A DNA stretch of 26,789 nucleotides from an uncultured Eubacterium sp. (GCA_910586045.1 CAJUIH010000035.1:1-26789); one strand, 5' to 3'; shown: positions 16,282 through 23,936, counted from the first letter of the stretch. Numbers and translations are program-made. The notes: generated from the sequence alone by a model not told the origin.

Positions 16282-17910
16282 CTATTGCCCGGCAGACTCC
16301 GTTACATAGATACTCTCTTCCAGGCTATGTACGCGGTAATCCCCTTTCGGATAGCTGCTCATGGACATCTCGTAGCTAAAACTGCCGAATGCCTTATCTG
16401 TCATCGTCCCAATCCTCCCCGGCAGCGCGGACGCCAGGCGCACACATGGCGCAAGCGCCTGCAAACGCAAGATCTTCCTGCCATGTGCCTGCGCAATCAG
16501 CTTTACCAGTTCATCGGTAGACGCATAAGAATCGTTTTGCGGAAAAAAGACGCCCGCTTCCCTGTTTTGAATCATCAGGCGTACAAATTCGCATAAATTG
16601 TCGATATGCAGCATAGAGCGTTCATTTTTCACCAGCGGAAAGGCCGGTGTCAGTCCAGCCATACGGGCAAGCAGCGGATAATTCCCTTTGCTGCCTTTTC
16701 CGTAAACCATCGGCGGCCGCAGTACGCAGACCTTAAATTCCTCGGACGCAAGGGCACGGACGCCGCGGTCGCCCTGCCACTTGCTGTTGCCGTAAAAATT
16801 CGCCGGCTGCGGCCTTGTCCTTGCGGTAATCCGCCTGCGGCCTTCCCGGCACGGAGCACTTTGTCCGTAAATAATCATACTGCTCATATAAATAAATTGT
16901 CCGACGCCGGCCGCTTTTGCCTTTTTCGCCACCTCCACCGCCAAATCCCGGTTTATCTCATAGTATAGCTGTTTTTGCTCTTTTGATACACTGCCGACAT
17001 CCGCGTGCGCGATTCCAGCGACATGAAAAATAGTGTCATATCTGGCAAAATCATGCTGTCTCCATGCATCGCCGCGCACACTAAGTTCAGATACCTCATA
17101 TTGGTCTTCGAAAGCGGACAGCCATTCCTGCACGGCAGTGCCTATGTAACTTGCGGACCCGGTAATCAGTACTTTTTTCGGATTTCCGTCCCACGTTTCC
17201 TTTTGGCTCTGGTAAATACGGCGTGCGGCCGCATACCCATAGACTGCCGCCCGGCTGCCGCCCGGGTCCTGTGTTTTGACCCCGCGTTTTTTCATCTGGC
17301 CGGTACCGCCTTCCACGACCCCTTTGTGCCCGGCTACCGCAAATACCGTACCGATCAGACAGCGCAAGTCCATCCAAAGCCCATATTTTTTCACATATTC
17401 TCCGTCCAGCCTTGCCTTTACCGGAATCTCCAGTTCGTCCCTGCCGTTAATCTGCGCCCATCCGGTCAAACCCGGCAGCACATCATTGGCACCGTACCGA
17501 TCCCGCTCCGCAATCAGGTCATACTGGTTCCACAGCGCCGGCCGCGGGCCGACGATGCTCATGTCCCCCCGTAAAATATTAATAAGCTGTGGTAGTTCAT
17601 CCAGACTGTATCTGCGCAGGAACGCACCCGTTTTTGTAACCATAGCATCCGGATTTTTCAAAAGATGCGTCGGCATATCCTTTGGCGTATCCGCATACAT
17701 CGTACGAAACTTCCATATTTCAAAATGCTTCTTATGGATCCCTACCCGTTTCTGCTTAAAAATAACTGGGCCTTTGGAATCCAGTTTAATCGCTATACTG
17801 ATGCCAAGCAGCAGCGGGGATAAAAAGAACAATGCCATCCCCGCTAAAACGAAATCCGCAAACCGCTTGCGGCCCGCATATTTTTCCCTGTTTTTTTCAT
17901 ACTGATCCAT
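16282..17910 (-). CDS. Priming sugar-phosphate transferase fused to NAD-dependent epimerase/dehydratase
   Basis: A 542-residue two-domain protein. Residues 1-205 are a bacterial sugar transferase of the PglC/WcaJ class: membrane hairpin about 18-42, KFRTMYADTP, SLDELPQL (102-109), GDMSIVGPRP (115-124) and PGLTGWAQINGR (146-157). It would transfer a sugar phosphate to undecaprenyl phosphate. Residues 246-542 are an extended SDR: ITGSASYIG (249-257, Ser replacing the middle Gly), SSMIIYG and YGNSK (catalytic Tyr and Lys). A 40-residue linker starts near MKKRGVKTQ (206). In related loci the two are usually separate genes, so this may be a true fusion or the loss of a stop. The reading frame runs through without interruption. 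GGAGG is seven bases before the ATG. Confidence 0.9.
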   Translation of the reverse strand: MDQYEKNREKYAGRKRFADFVLAGMALFFLSPLLLGISIAIKLDSKGPVIFKQKRVGIHKKHFEIWKFRTMYADTPKDMPTHLLKNPDAMVTKTGAFLRRYSLDELPQLINILRGDMSIVGPRPALWNQYDLIAERDRYGANDVLPGLTGWAQINGRDELEIPVKARLDGEYVKKYGLWMDLRCLIGTVFAVAGHKGVVEGGTGQMKKRGVKTQDPGGSRAAVYGYAAARRIYQSQKETWDGNPKKVLITGSASYIGTAVQEWLSAFEDQYEVSELSVRGDAWRQHDFARYDTIFHVAGIAHADVGSVSKEQKQLYYEINRDLAVEVAKKAKAAGVGQFIYMSSMIIYGQSAPCREGRRRITARTRPQPANFYGNSKWQGDRGVRALASEEFKVCVLRPPMVYGKGSKGNYPLLARMAGLTPAFPLVKNERSMLHIDNLCEFVRLMIQNREAGVFFPQNDSYASTDELVKLIAQAHGRKILRLQALAPCVRLASALPGRIGTMTDKAFGSFSYEMSMSSYPKGDYRVHSLEESIYVTESAGQ

Positions 17911-17966
17911 ATACCATCCTCCGTAATAAAAACCATTCTTTCGCCAAAATACACGGCATTTCTACT

Positions 17967-17995
17967 ATTCTATCATATTACGGTCAGAATGAAAA
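17967..17995 (-). promoter_or_regulatory. Probable promoter of the transferase-dehydratase-flippase block
   Basis: Minus strand TTTTCA (17995-17990), 17-base spacer, TAGAAT (17972-17967), 57 bases before the ATG. The -35 matches four of six bases. The gene before it ends with a hairpin at 18063-18096, so this block can start by itself. Confidence 0.5.
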
Positions 17996-18062
17996 TATGA
18001 ATCCGTTTTTTTCCACCCATGCAGCGCAGTTCAAATGTACCGTTCAGATCCCCATATGGAAA

Positions 18063-18096
18063 GACAGCCTGTCCCAAATAACAGAACCAGGCTGTC
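18063..18096. terminator. Hairpin between the two glycan gene blocks
   Basis: A nine-base perfect stem (GACAGCCTG with CAGGCTGTC) and a 16-base loop. The minus strand has only TTT after it, so termination there would be partial; the plus strand runs into a T-rich tract. It may act as a leaky terminator or attenuator for the minus-strand transcript. Confidence 0.5.
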
Positions 18097-18137
18097 CCTT
18101 TTCTATTTTTCCTTTTTTCCCTTTTTGCATGACAGGC

Positions 18138-18407
18138 CTATACGATCCCATCCAAATCAAAAAACACCCGGCTGCGGATGGATTCTTCCAGTTCTTCTAT
18201 CTGTTTTTTGGCTTCCGCCGCCTTTTCATGGTGCGTAACAACCACGCATACTTCCCTGGCCCCTTCGAATTTCCTCCGCTTAAACAGCGGCACCTTATGC
18301 CACTCTTCCGCGTAGGGAATCCGCTTTTGTATCATCAGGTTCATTACCTTTGATTTGACCTGTGCATCTGCAACCGCACATAATGCTATATCTCGTTCTG
18401 CCCTCAT
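18138..18407 (-). CDS. Uncharacterised 89-residue protein in glycan locus
   Basis: A small soluble protein I do not recognise. Its pattern looks like strand-helix-strand-strand-helix-strand (DIALCAVAD, VKSKVMNLMIQKRI, YAEEWHK, EVCVVVTHH, AKKQIEELEESI, RVFFDL), which suggests a ferredoxin-like or PII-like fold, but that is only inference. It follows the GT2 glycosyltransferase by 17 bases with AGGGGG in between, so it is likely co-transcribed with glf and GT2. No membrane segment, signal or catalytic motif is seen. A regulatory or accessory role in glycan synthesis is a guess from position. Confidence 0.7.
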   Translation of the reverse strand: MRAERDIALCAVADAQVKSKVMNLMIQKRIPYAEEWHKVPLFKRRKFEGAREVCVVVTHHEKAAEAKKQIEELEESIRSRVFFDLDGIV

Positions 18408-18424
18408 ACTTATAAATTAGCCCC

Positions 18425-19441
18425 CTAATTAAATCCTACTACTTTCTGTGCAATTTTATATGCCGCAATCGAAATCTTTCTCCCGCCCCTCCCCGGCAGG
18501 TTCATTGTATTCCCCATAATCCCCCTGCGCAGACGGTGGAACAGGCGGATATCTTTCTGCTTGATATACCCCCACAGCTCCCGCTTCTTTTCCAGATTTT
18601 CTTTCGTACCGGAACGAATCAGCAGCACGGTAGAGATCACGGTAATAATCTCCAAATAATTAAACATATATTTCCGCAGCTTTTTATTCGGAATTTTCCA
18701 AAGGTCATACGCCTCCAGCATGATTTTATTGACTTTGATCTGCTGGTCAATCCTGCTGATCATAACCGTCTCATTCACGGACTGGTCGTCCCGTCCTATA
18801 TAATATCGGTAGAAATCCACATTCAAATAATACATCGTCTTTACATACGGAAGCGGTTCGTATACATACAGATTGTCTACATAAAAAGTATGTTCCGGCA
18901 GCTTGAGTCCGCATTCCCGCAGCAGCTTGGTCCGGTAAATCACCGAATGCATCAGCAAATACTGCCCCTTATAGATATGGCGCACATCAGACCATGTAAA
19001 AATCTGATCCTGAACAAGCGCGGTCGTATACTTCATGACCTTTTTATGTTTTGCCCCTTCCTTTTCATATACGAAATTGGAAATCAGCATATCCAATATA
19101 TGGTCAGAACCCGCAATATCCCGCAGCACATCCAAAATCTTTTCAAAGGACTCCCGATCTACCCAGTCGTCACTGTCTACGACTTTAAAATACAAGCCTT
19201 TCGCATGACGGATCCCGGTATTCACTGCCGCGCCGTGCCCTCCGTTTTCCTGATGGACAGCCCGGACAATATCCGGATACCTTTTTGCATATGCATCCGC
19301 GATTTCCGGCGTCATATCCCGCGAACCGTCGTCCACAATAATAATTTCGACATCCTCGCCGCCTGCCAGCAAAGATTCTATACAGCGTTCCATATATGCT
19401 TCGGAATTATAGCACGGCACCGTAATCGATAATAGCTTCAT
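18425..19441 (-). CDS. Family 2 glycosyltransferase
   Basis: A 338-residue GT-A enzyme. The nucleotide-sugar binding part shows ITVPCYNSEAYMERCIESLL, IIIVDDGSRD (D37, D38) and the metal-binding DSDD at 89-92. The remainder (about 130-338) is helical and basic at the C-terminus, with no strong membrane segment. It would transfer a sugar from a nucleotide donor to the lipid-linked acceptor at the inner face of the membrane. AAGGAG overlaps the end of glf, 11 bases before the ATG, so glf and this gene are coupled. Since the neighbour makes UDP-galactofuranose, a galactofuranosyltransferase is a reasonable guess, not shown by sequence. Confidence 0.9.
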   Translation of the reverse strand: MKLLSITVPCYNSEAYMERCIESLLAGGEDVEIIIVDDGSRDMTPEIADAYAKRYPDIVRAVHQENGGHGAAVNTGIRHAKGLYFKVVDSDDWVDRESFEKILDVLRDIAGSDHILDMLISNFVYEKEGAKHKKVMKYTTALVQDQIFTWSDVRHIYKGQYLLMHSVIYRTKLLRECGLKLPEHTFYVDNLYVYEPLPYVKTMYYLNVDFYRYYIGRDDQSVNETVMISRIDQQIKVNKIMLEAYDLWKIPNKKLRKYMFNYLEIITVISTVLLIRSGTKENLEKKRELWGYIKQKDIRLFHRLRRGIMGNTMNLPGRGGRKISIAAYKIAQKVVGFN

Positions 19442-19456
19442 AACAGCCTCTACTCC

Positions 19457-20620
19457 TTATGCCAAACCAATCAGCCTGTCCGCAAGCTCCAGTGCTTTCT
19501 TCGTCATAGCGTCAATATTATAATATTTATATTCTGCAAGCCTGCCCAGGAGATGCATATTGGAAACCGGTTCGGTCAGTTTTTTATATTTTTCATATAA
19601 TGCCTCGTTTTGCGGATTCATAATCGCATAATACGGAATTTCCCCTTCCCTGCCGCTGTAGGCAAACGGATATTCCCGGATAATCGTCGTTCCGTTCGTC
19701 TGTTCCTGCCCGGTCAGATATTTAAATTCGGTAATGCGGGTAAAATCCTCGCTGACCGTGTAATTCACCACGCTGTGTCCATCCTGGAAATCATCCGAAT
19801 CAAAATGCGCGAAATCAAAACGCAGCGAACGGTATGGCAGCCTGCCGTACCTGCATCCATACAGCTCGTCCAATGCGCCGGTATATATGACATCACCTGT
19901 AAACGGGCGATTGTCCAGTAAAATTTCCTGTTCTTTGATTTCCAGCCGCTTTGACGCCTGCACCCCGGTCTGCACCGTAATATCCGCATGATCGAGCATA
20001 CGCGCAAACAGCCTGGTAAAGCCGTCCTTTGGCACACCCTGGTATTTATCCTGAAAATAACGATTATCATAGGAAATAAGAACCGGAACACGCCCCGTCA
20101 CTTCCGGGCTGATTTCCTCCGGCTTTTGTCCCCACTGCTTCATCGTATATTTCAAAAAAACATTCTCATATACATACTGTGCAATATCCTGAATCTGCGG
20201 ATCCGGATTTTCCCTAAGCTTCATAATCGGAACCCGGCTGCCTTCTCCATAGGCATCGATCAGCTTGCGCTCCAGTTCCTCCGCCAAATCCTTTTCATAA
20301 ACCATATGCAGCGTATTTAGATTAAACGGAACCGGAATCAGCCTGCCGTGCACCTTTGCGACGACCTGGTGCCCGTCCGGATAAAGGTTCCATTCCGTAA
20401 ACCTGGACAGATACGCAAAGACGTCCTCCATACTCGTATGAAAAATATGCGGGCCATATTCATGTACTAAAATCCCATACGCATCCGGCCTGTCATAACA
20501 GTTGCCGCCGATATGATCCCGCTTTTCCATCACCAGCACTTTCCGGTTTCCTTTTTCCGCAAGCTGCCTTGCCACAACGCTTCCCGCAATGCCCGCTCCG
20601 ATCACTATACTATCATACAT
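19457..20620 (-). CDS. glf: UDP-galactopyranose mutase
   Basis: A 387-residue flavoenzyme that interconverts UDP-galactopyranose and UDP-galactofuranose. It starts MYDSIVIGAGIAGSVVARQL with the FAD motif G8-x-G10-x-x-G13, followed by EKRDHIGGNCYD, then HEYGPHIFHTS and PFNLNTL, and ends with the typical GRLAEYKYYNIDAM segment. Length and order fit bacterial Glf. The reading frame is open for 16 more codons upstream, but I place the start at the ATG at 20618-20620, because GGGAGGG lies five bases before it and the longer version would have no ribosome site. First gene of the block glf, GT2, small unknown. It implies galactofuranose in the surface glycan. Confidence 0.96.
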   Translation of the reverse strand: MYDSIVIGAGIAGSVVARQLAEKGNRKVLVMEKRDHIGGNCYDRPDAYGILVHEYGPHIFHTSMEDVFAYLSRFTEWNLYPDGHQVVAKVHGRLIPVPFNLNTLHMVYEKDLAEELERKLIDAYGEGSRVPIMKLRENPDPQIQDIAQYVYENVFLKYTMKQWGQKPEEISPEVTGRVPVLISYDNRYFQDKYQGVPKDGFTRLFARMLDHADITVQTGVQASKRLEIKEQEILLDNRPFTGDVIYTGALDELYGCRYGRLPYRSLRFDFAHFDSDDFQDGHSVVNYTVSEDFTRITEFKYLTGQEQTNGTTIIREYPFAYSGREGEIPYYAIMNPQNEALYEKYKKLTEPVSNMHLLGRLAEYKYYNIDAMTKKALELADRLIGLA

Positions 20621-20676
20621 AGATTCCCTCCCTGTCACTGTTTGGGTTTGTTCTCTCAATTTTACCATCTTAATTG

Positions 20677-20705
20677 ATTATACACATTTTTATAAAAAAT
20701 GCCAG
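20677..20705 (-). promoter_or_regulatory. Promoter of glf block
   Basis: Minus strand CTGGCA (20705-20700), 17-base spacer, perfect TATAAT (20682-20677), 57 bases before the glf ATG. Confidence 0.7.
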
Positions 20706-20752
20706 CCATTTTTTAGGATCCATAAAAAATTGCAATTTATACAAATTTCTAG

Positions 20753-20781
20753 TTGACATCACCGTTTTGTGATGCTATACT
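20753..20781 (+). promoter_or_regulatory. Promoter of tRNA-Leu
   Basis: Consensus TTGACA (20753-20758), 17-base spacer, TATACT (20776-20781), 32 bases before the tRNA. It is divergent from the glf promoter, with 47 bases between the two -35 boxes. Confidence 0.9.
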
Positions 20782-20812
20782 GTATAAGTCGTCAGGAAGT
20801 GCTGGCGTTGAT

Positions 20813-20897
20813 GCGGAAGTGTCGGAACTGGCAGACGAGCAAGACTAAGGATCTTGTGGGCAATGCGCTCGTGTGGGTTCAAGTCCCATCTTCCGCA
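20813..20897 (+). tRNA. tRNA-Leu, anticodon AAG
   Basis: An 85-base class II tRNA. The acceptor stem is GCGGAAG (20813-20819) with CTTCCGC (20890-20896) and discriminator A. The anticodon stem CAAGA/TCTTG (20840-20844, 20852-20856) holds the loop CTAAGGA, giving anticodon AAG at 20847-20849. A long variable arm (about 20857-20873) and a TGGG/CCCA T-arm with GTTCAAG follow, all typical of tRNA-Leu. The CCA end is not encoded. A first anticodon base A must be edited to inosine by TadA to read CTT, CTC and CTA; most bacteria have A34 only in tRNA-Arg(ACG). Confidence 0.95.
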
Positions 20898-20905
20898 TTT
20901 AACCT

Positions 20906-21364
20906 TTGGGAAACCTTGTAAATCTTGGATTTACAAGGTTTTTTCTTTTTGGAATTTTTTATCCGTTCCCTTTTTTACTCGCAAGTTCATATTCAGAGAT
21001 TGACTACAACTGGCGGGAGAATGAAAGAAATGATTCTGCGGAAATGTATGAGTATTTTCATTTTCCGCTTGAAGCTAATACCAGCTATGAGTGTTTTGAA
21101 ACGGAAACTGGCGACGATGTAGTTATTACGATAGACATACAGAACAGTACCCCATACATTATATTCCCCGGAGCGAATTATGTGGAGTTGGAAGCGAACG
21201 GAAAAGGTGATGCATGGGAGTTTATAAATCCTTACTTTTCTGACGAAAGAGTTTATACAACTGTTAGTATACAAGATAATGAGATCATTCTTTTTACGAA
21301 TGAAACTTTTATATATGATGCAGCATACACACAGTTGCCTGATGAAAGTACTGATGGGGAATGA
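20906..21364 (+). CDS. Orphan ORF, possibly the remnant of a secreted or surface protein
   Basis: An open frame of 152 codons that starts with TTG inside the tRNA terminator and has no ribosome site, so the first 25 or so codons are not credible. From about 20985 the translation looks protein-like: acidic and strand-rich, with motifs such as IDYNWRENERND, TGDDVVITIDIQNSTPYIIF and DNEIILFTNETFIYDAAY. A later start at ATG 21044 (MYEYFHFPLEANTSYE) is possible, with only GCGGA before it. A hydrophobic stretch FLFGIFYPFPFLLAS precedes the acidic part. A hairpin terminator follows at 21396-21434. It may be the tail of a gene whose front was lost when something rearranged next to the tRNA, or a poorly expressed small protein. 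No family recognised. Confidence 0.3.
   Translation: MGNLVNLGFTRFFLFGIFYPFPFLLASSYSEIDYNWRENERNDSAEMYEYFHFPLEANTSYECFETETGDDVVITIDIQNSTPYIIFPGANYVELEANGKGDAWEFINPYFSDERVYTTVSIQDNEIILFTNETFIYDAAYTQLPDESTDGE
20911..20950 (+). terminator. Terminator of tRNA-Leu
   Basis: A 14-base perfect stem (AAACCTTGTAAATC, 20911-20924, with 20928-20941) and a TTG loop run into TTTTTTCTTTTT. Confidence 0.92.
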
Positions 21365-21395
21365 CAATAAGTATAAATTTTTAAAAGAATCTGAG

Positions 21396-21434
21396 AGATA
21401 CGGAGATAACGGTGGCCATTTCCGTATCTTTTTA
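21396..21434 (+). terminator. Terminator after the orphan ORF
   Basis: A nine-base stem (AGATACGGA, 21396-21404, with TCCGTATCT, 21421-21429), then TTTTTAT. Its presence supports the view that a transcribed gene once ended here. Confidence 0.65.
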
Positions 21435-21800
21435 TAGATGCAATCAAATATTTTGTGCAACTTTTTTTAAATTGTTTCCAAATCGTCAGGCAAACTCGCC
21501 ACTAAGTGAGTGAGCGATTAACCTGATTTTTTAAAAGCTCCAAAACGGCTGTTTTCTGTTCTTTTTCTGATCCCATAATAATGTAAAAAATAATAGACGG
21601 CGGAAATGGGTTTTTGTAAATAGAATATCCACGATAACATATATATTCGGTGATTGAATACTGCACAATAAACCTGATAAACGGCGGGCCAGAAGCAAAT
21701 GATATTGTGCTGAAATTTTACGCCGTTTATATAGATATGTCTTTCCAAAAATACCGCCGGTAGTTTTACGAGCAGAAACTGAAAAGTATCTTTTATTTAT
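21435..21800. other. Non-coding stretch with interleaved inverted repeats (pseudoknot topology)
   Basis: No credible gene. Two perfect inverted repeats cross each other: GCACAATA at 21663-21670 pairs with TATTGTGC at 21703-21710, and ATAAACGGCG at 21677-21686 pairs with CGCCGTTTAT at 21721-21730. The order is A, B, A', B', an H-type pseudoknot in RNA of either strand. Nearby are TATTC/GAATA (21644-21648, 21656-21660), the competing GAATAT at 21623-21628, and the palindrome TACCGCCGGTA at 21752-21762. A 76-codon minus frame at 21518-21748 has a TTG start and no ribosome site, and is not believed. No clear promoter is seen on either strand. Confidence 0.4.
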
Positions 21801-21847
21801 AAAAAAAGATATCCCCCACCGACAACCTGCCCTGGCGGATATCTTTT
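21801..21847 (-). terminator. Terminator of the chemotaxis receptor gene
   Basis: An 11-base perfect stem (AAAAGATATCC, 21804-21814, with GGATATCTTTT, 21837-21847). On the minus strand it ends in TTTTTTT. It lies 91 bases past the receptor stop; the 91 bases contain nothing recognisable. Confidence 0.85.
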
Positions 21848-21938
21848 CCGTTTAACCTAATTCCCTCAACAAAAAAGCTGAATATAATCCATGCGTATGT
21901 ACACGCAGCCGTAATTGCATATAAGTTATCAACAGTGC

Positions 21939-23627
21939 TTATCCTTTCAGCGTAAACTGGCCCACCAACTGCTCCAGCCCCTCTGATTGCGCAGACAACT
22001 GCTGGCTTGTAGCCGACGTCTGCTCTGCTGCTGCGGAATTGTTCTGGATTACTTCCGAAATCTGTTCCACACCAGACTCCAACTGCTTCATCGCTTCAGC
22101 CTGCGCTTCTGACAACTGGCTGATCTCACTGGTAGAAGCTGCCAGTGCATTGATTCCTTTGATTACATTTTCTATCGATTCTGTTGCTTTTATCGTAATT
22201 TCGTTGCCGCGTTCAATTTCCTGAAGCGAATTTTCGATCAGTCTCTTTGTATCAATCGCTGAATTTGCACTGTCGGATGCCAGCTTACCGATCTGATCGG
22301 CTACAACGGCAAAGCCTTTGCCCGCTTCCCCGGCCCTCGCCGCCTCGATCGAAGCATTCAAGGACAATAAATTTGTCTGCGACGCGATGTCTTCAATCGC
22401 GGCAATAATATTTGCGATCTCTTTGGATGTTTCGTTAATCCGTTCCATTGCCCGGTTCAAGTTCCGGATATCTTCATTGCTTTCTTCCGCTTCATGCTTG
22501 AACGCTTCCGCGTCGCGGTGCGACTTGTCTGCCTTTTCGGAACTGTGTATTACGTTTTCTGTGATATCCTGGATCGTTGCCGTCATCTGCTGTACCGACG
22601 CCGCCTGGTCGGTAGCCCCCTCAGCCAGCGACTGCGCGCTTTCCGCCATTTGTCCAGCGCCCATAGAAACCTGTCCGGAAGCTTCGTAAATATTTCCAAG
22701 CGTATTGCTTAATGAATCGGTAATTCTTGCAATCGCCGTTTCCAATGGCTGGAAATCCCCGCTGAACGCAACCTGCACCTGAACGCTAAAATTACCTGCC
22801 GCAAGCTCGTTACATATTCTGACCAGCTCCGTAACGTATTCGTTGAGCGTATTGACCGCGTCATTGAAAGAATCCGTCATTTCACCAATCTCATCGGAAG
22901 ATACGCGATCCACATGGACGCCCAAATCCCCCGTAGAAAGCCGGTGCGTCGCTTTTTGAATCGCAACAATTGGCTCTGCAAACATTCTTGAAACAGAACT
23001 TGCAAATTTCATGGAAATGAGGATGACCGCAATAATAACGAAAGCCATAATACCCATACTTATATAAGACTGGATTTTCAAGCTGGTTGACGATTCATTC
23101 CCCATTGTTACATTCAGGTTAATCAGATCCATAACCGCATTTGTAATTTCTCTTAAAGTCGGCTTTCCCTCCGCAAACAGCATATCCAGCGCTTCTTCAT
23201 TTTTATTCTGTTCTGCCAGCGCTGTTACTTTATCAAATACACTGCGGTAAACCGGGAGCTTCTCGTCGATAAACGCCAACAGTTCTTTTTCTTCCGCGGT
23301 CTTGCAGTACTCACTGATCGCTTCATATGACTCATTTGTCTGCTGTGTTACTTCATTCAATTCCTGTCTGATATCAGCCATCTCCTGCTCATCCGTTGTT
23401 ATAATAAGTTCCCTTACCAGTGACGGCTCTTTGTTTAAATATGTACTGAATATACCGATCTTGCCCTGTGAAAATCCATTATACACTAATGCGTAATTAT
23501 ATTTGGTATTACTGTATAATAAAACCAAAAGGCCTATGATGCCGGATATGCTTGCCATTAGCACCATAAACGTGAAACATGATTTCAGTTTCTTTTCCAC
23601 TTTCAAATCTTTGATTCGATCTAACAT
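21939..23627 (-). CDS. Methyl-accepting chemotaxis protein
   Basis: A 562-residue transmembrane receptor. TM1 is about 17-38, a small extracellular four-helix-bundle sensor spans about 40-185 (4HB_MCP type), TM2 about 187-207, HAMP about 208-262, a second HAMP-like unit about 265-305, then the cytoplasmic signalling coiled coil with hairpin tip around SLNASIEAARAGEAGKGFAVV (422-442). In the tip the segment usually written DEIRKL is D444-Q445-I446-G447-K448-L449, so the usual Glu and Arg of the receptor-trimer/CheA contact are replaced. The C-terminus has no CheR-binding pentapeptide. No che or fla genes are in the window. Ribosome site is weak (GTAGGG). Terminator follows; the mapped promoter lies 280 bases upstream. 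Confidence 0.93.
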   Translation of the reverse strand: MLDRIKDLKVEKKLKSCFTFMVLMASISGIIGLLVLLYSNTKYNYALVYNGFSQGKIGIFSTYLNKEPSLVRELIITTDEQEMADIRQELNEVTQQTNESYEAISEYCKTAEEKELLAFIDEKLPVYRSVFDKVTALAEQNKNEEALDMLFAEGKPTLREITNAVMDLINLNVTMGNESSTSLKIQSYISMGIMAFVIIAVILISMKFASSVSRMFAEPIVAIQKATHRLSTGDLGVHVDRVSSDEIGEMTDSFNDAVNTLNEYVTELVRICNELAAGNFSVQVQVAFSGDFQPLETAIARITDSLSNTLGNIYEASGQVSMGAGQMAESAQSLAEGATDQAASVQQMTATIQDITENVIHSSEKADKSHRDAEAFKHEAEESNEDIRNLNRAMERINETSKEIANIIAAIEDIASQTNLLSLNASIEAARAGEAGKGFAVVADQIGKLASDSANSAIDTKRLIENSLQEIERGNEITIKATESIENVIKGINALAASTSEISQLSEAQAEAMKQLESGVEQISEVIQNNSAAAEQTSATSQQLSAQSEGLEQLVGQFTLKG

Positions 23628-23908
23628 ACTTTACCCTACTTTCCGGAATCTTTCTTATGTCTTTTCCTATCTTTTCCGCCCATTTATTTTGATTTTATTT
23701 TTATTTCATTATTTTAATACGGATCACTATTTCCATACTGACCACTTTTCTTTTTCTTATGTTCTTTTCCGCTTTCTCATTTTGATTTTCCTGCTGTTTA
23801 GAAGCTTTACGTTTGGAAAAGTGCCAATGAACAACTTAAATACAATCCTATATTCAAATGTCAAGGTCCAGGAGAAACAGCCATCCGCTGAAATGAAATC
23901 TCTCTTTT

Positions 23909-23936
23909 ATTGTACCACGTTTTTGAAAAGTTACAA
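23909..23936 (-). promoter_or_regulatory. Promoter of the chemotaxis receptor gene
   Basis: Minus strand TTGTAA (23936-23931), 16-base spacer, TACAAT (23914-23909) with extended TGG. It would give a purine-rich leader of about 275 bases. No sigma-28-type flagellar promoter was found. Confidence 0.55.

Noticed and set aside
20621..20668. Longer glf start (16 extra codons)
   Set aside because: No ribosome site for it, while GGGAGGG precedes the shorter start, which matches the FAD-domain beginning.
20878..20910. Attachment site at the tRNA 3' end
   Set aside because: I found no second copy of the tRNA 3' sequence in the window, so an att pair cannot be supported.
21518..21748. 76-codon minus-strand frame
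   Set aside because: TTG start, no ribosome site, odd composition, and it overlaps the interleaved inverted repeats.
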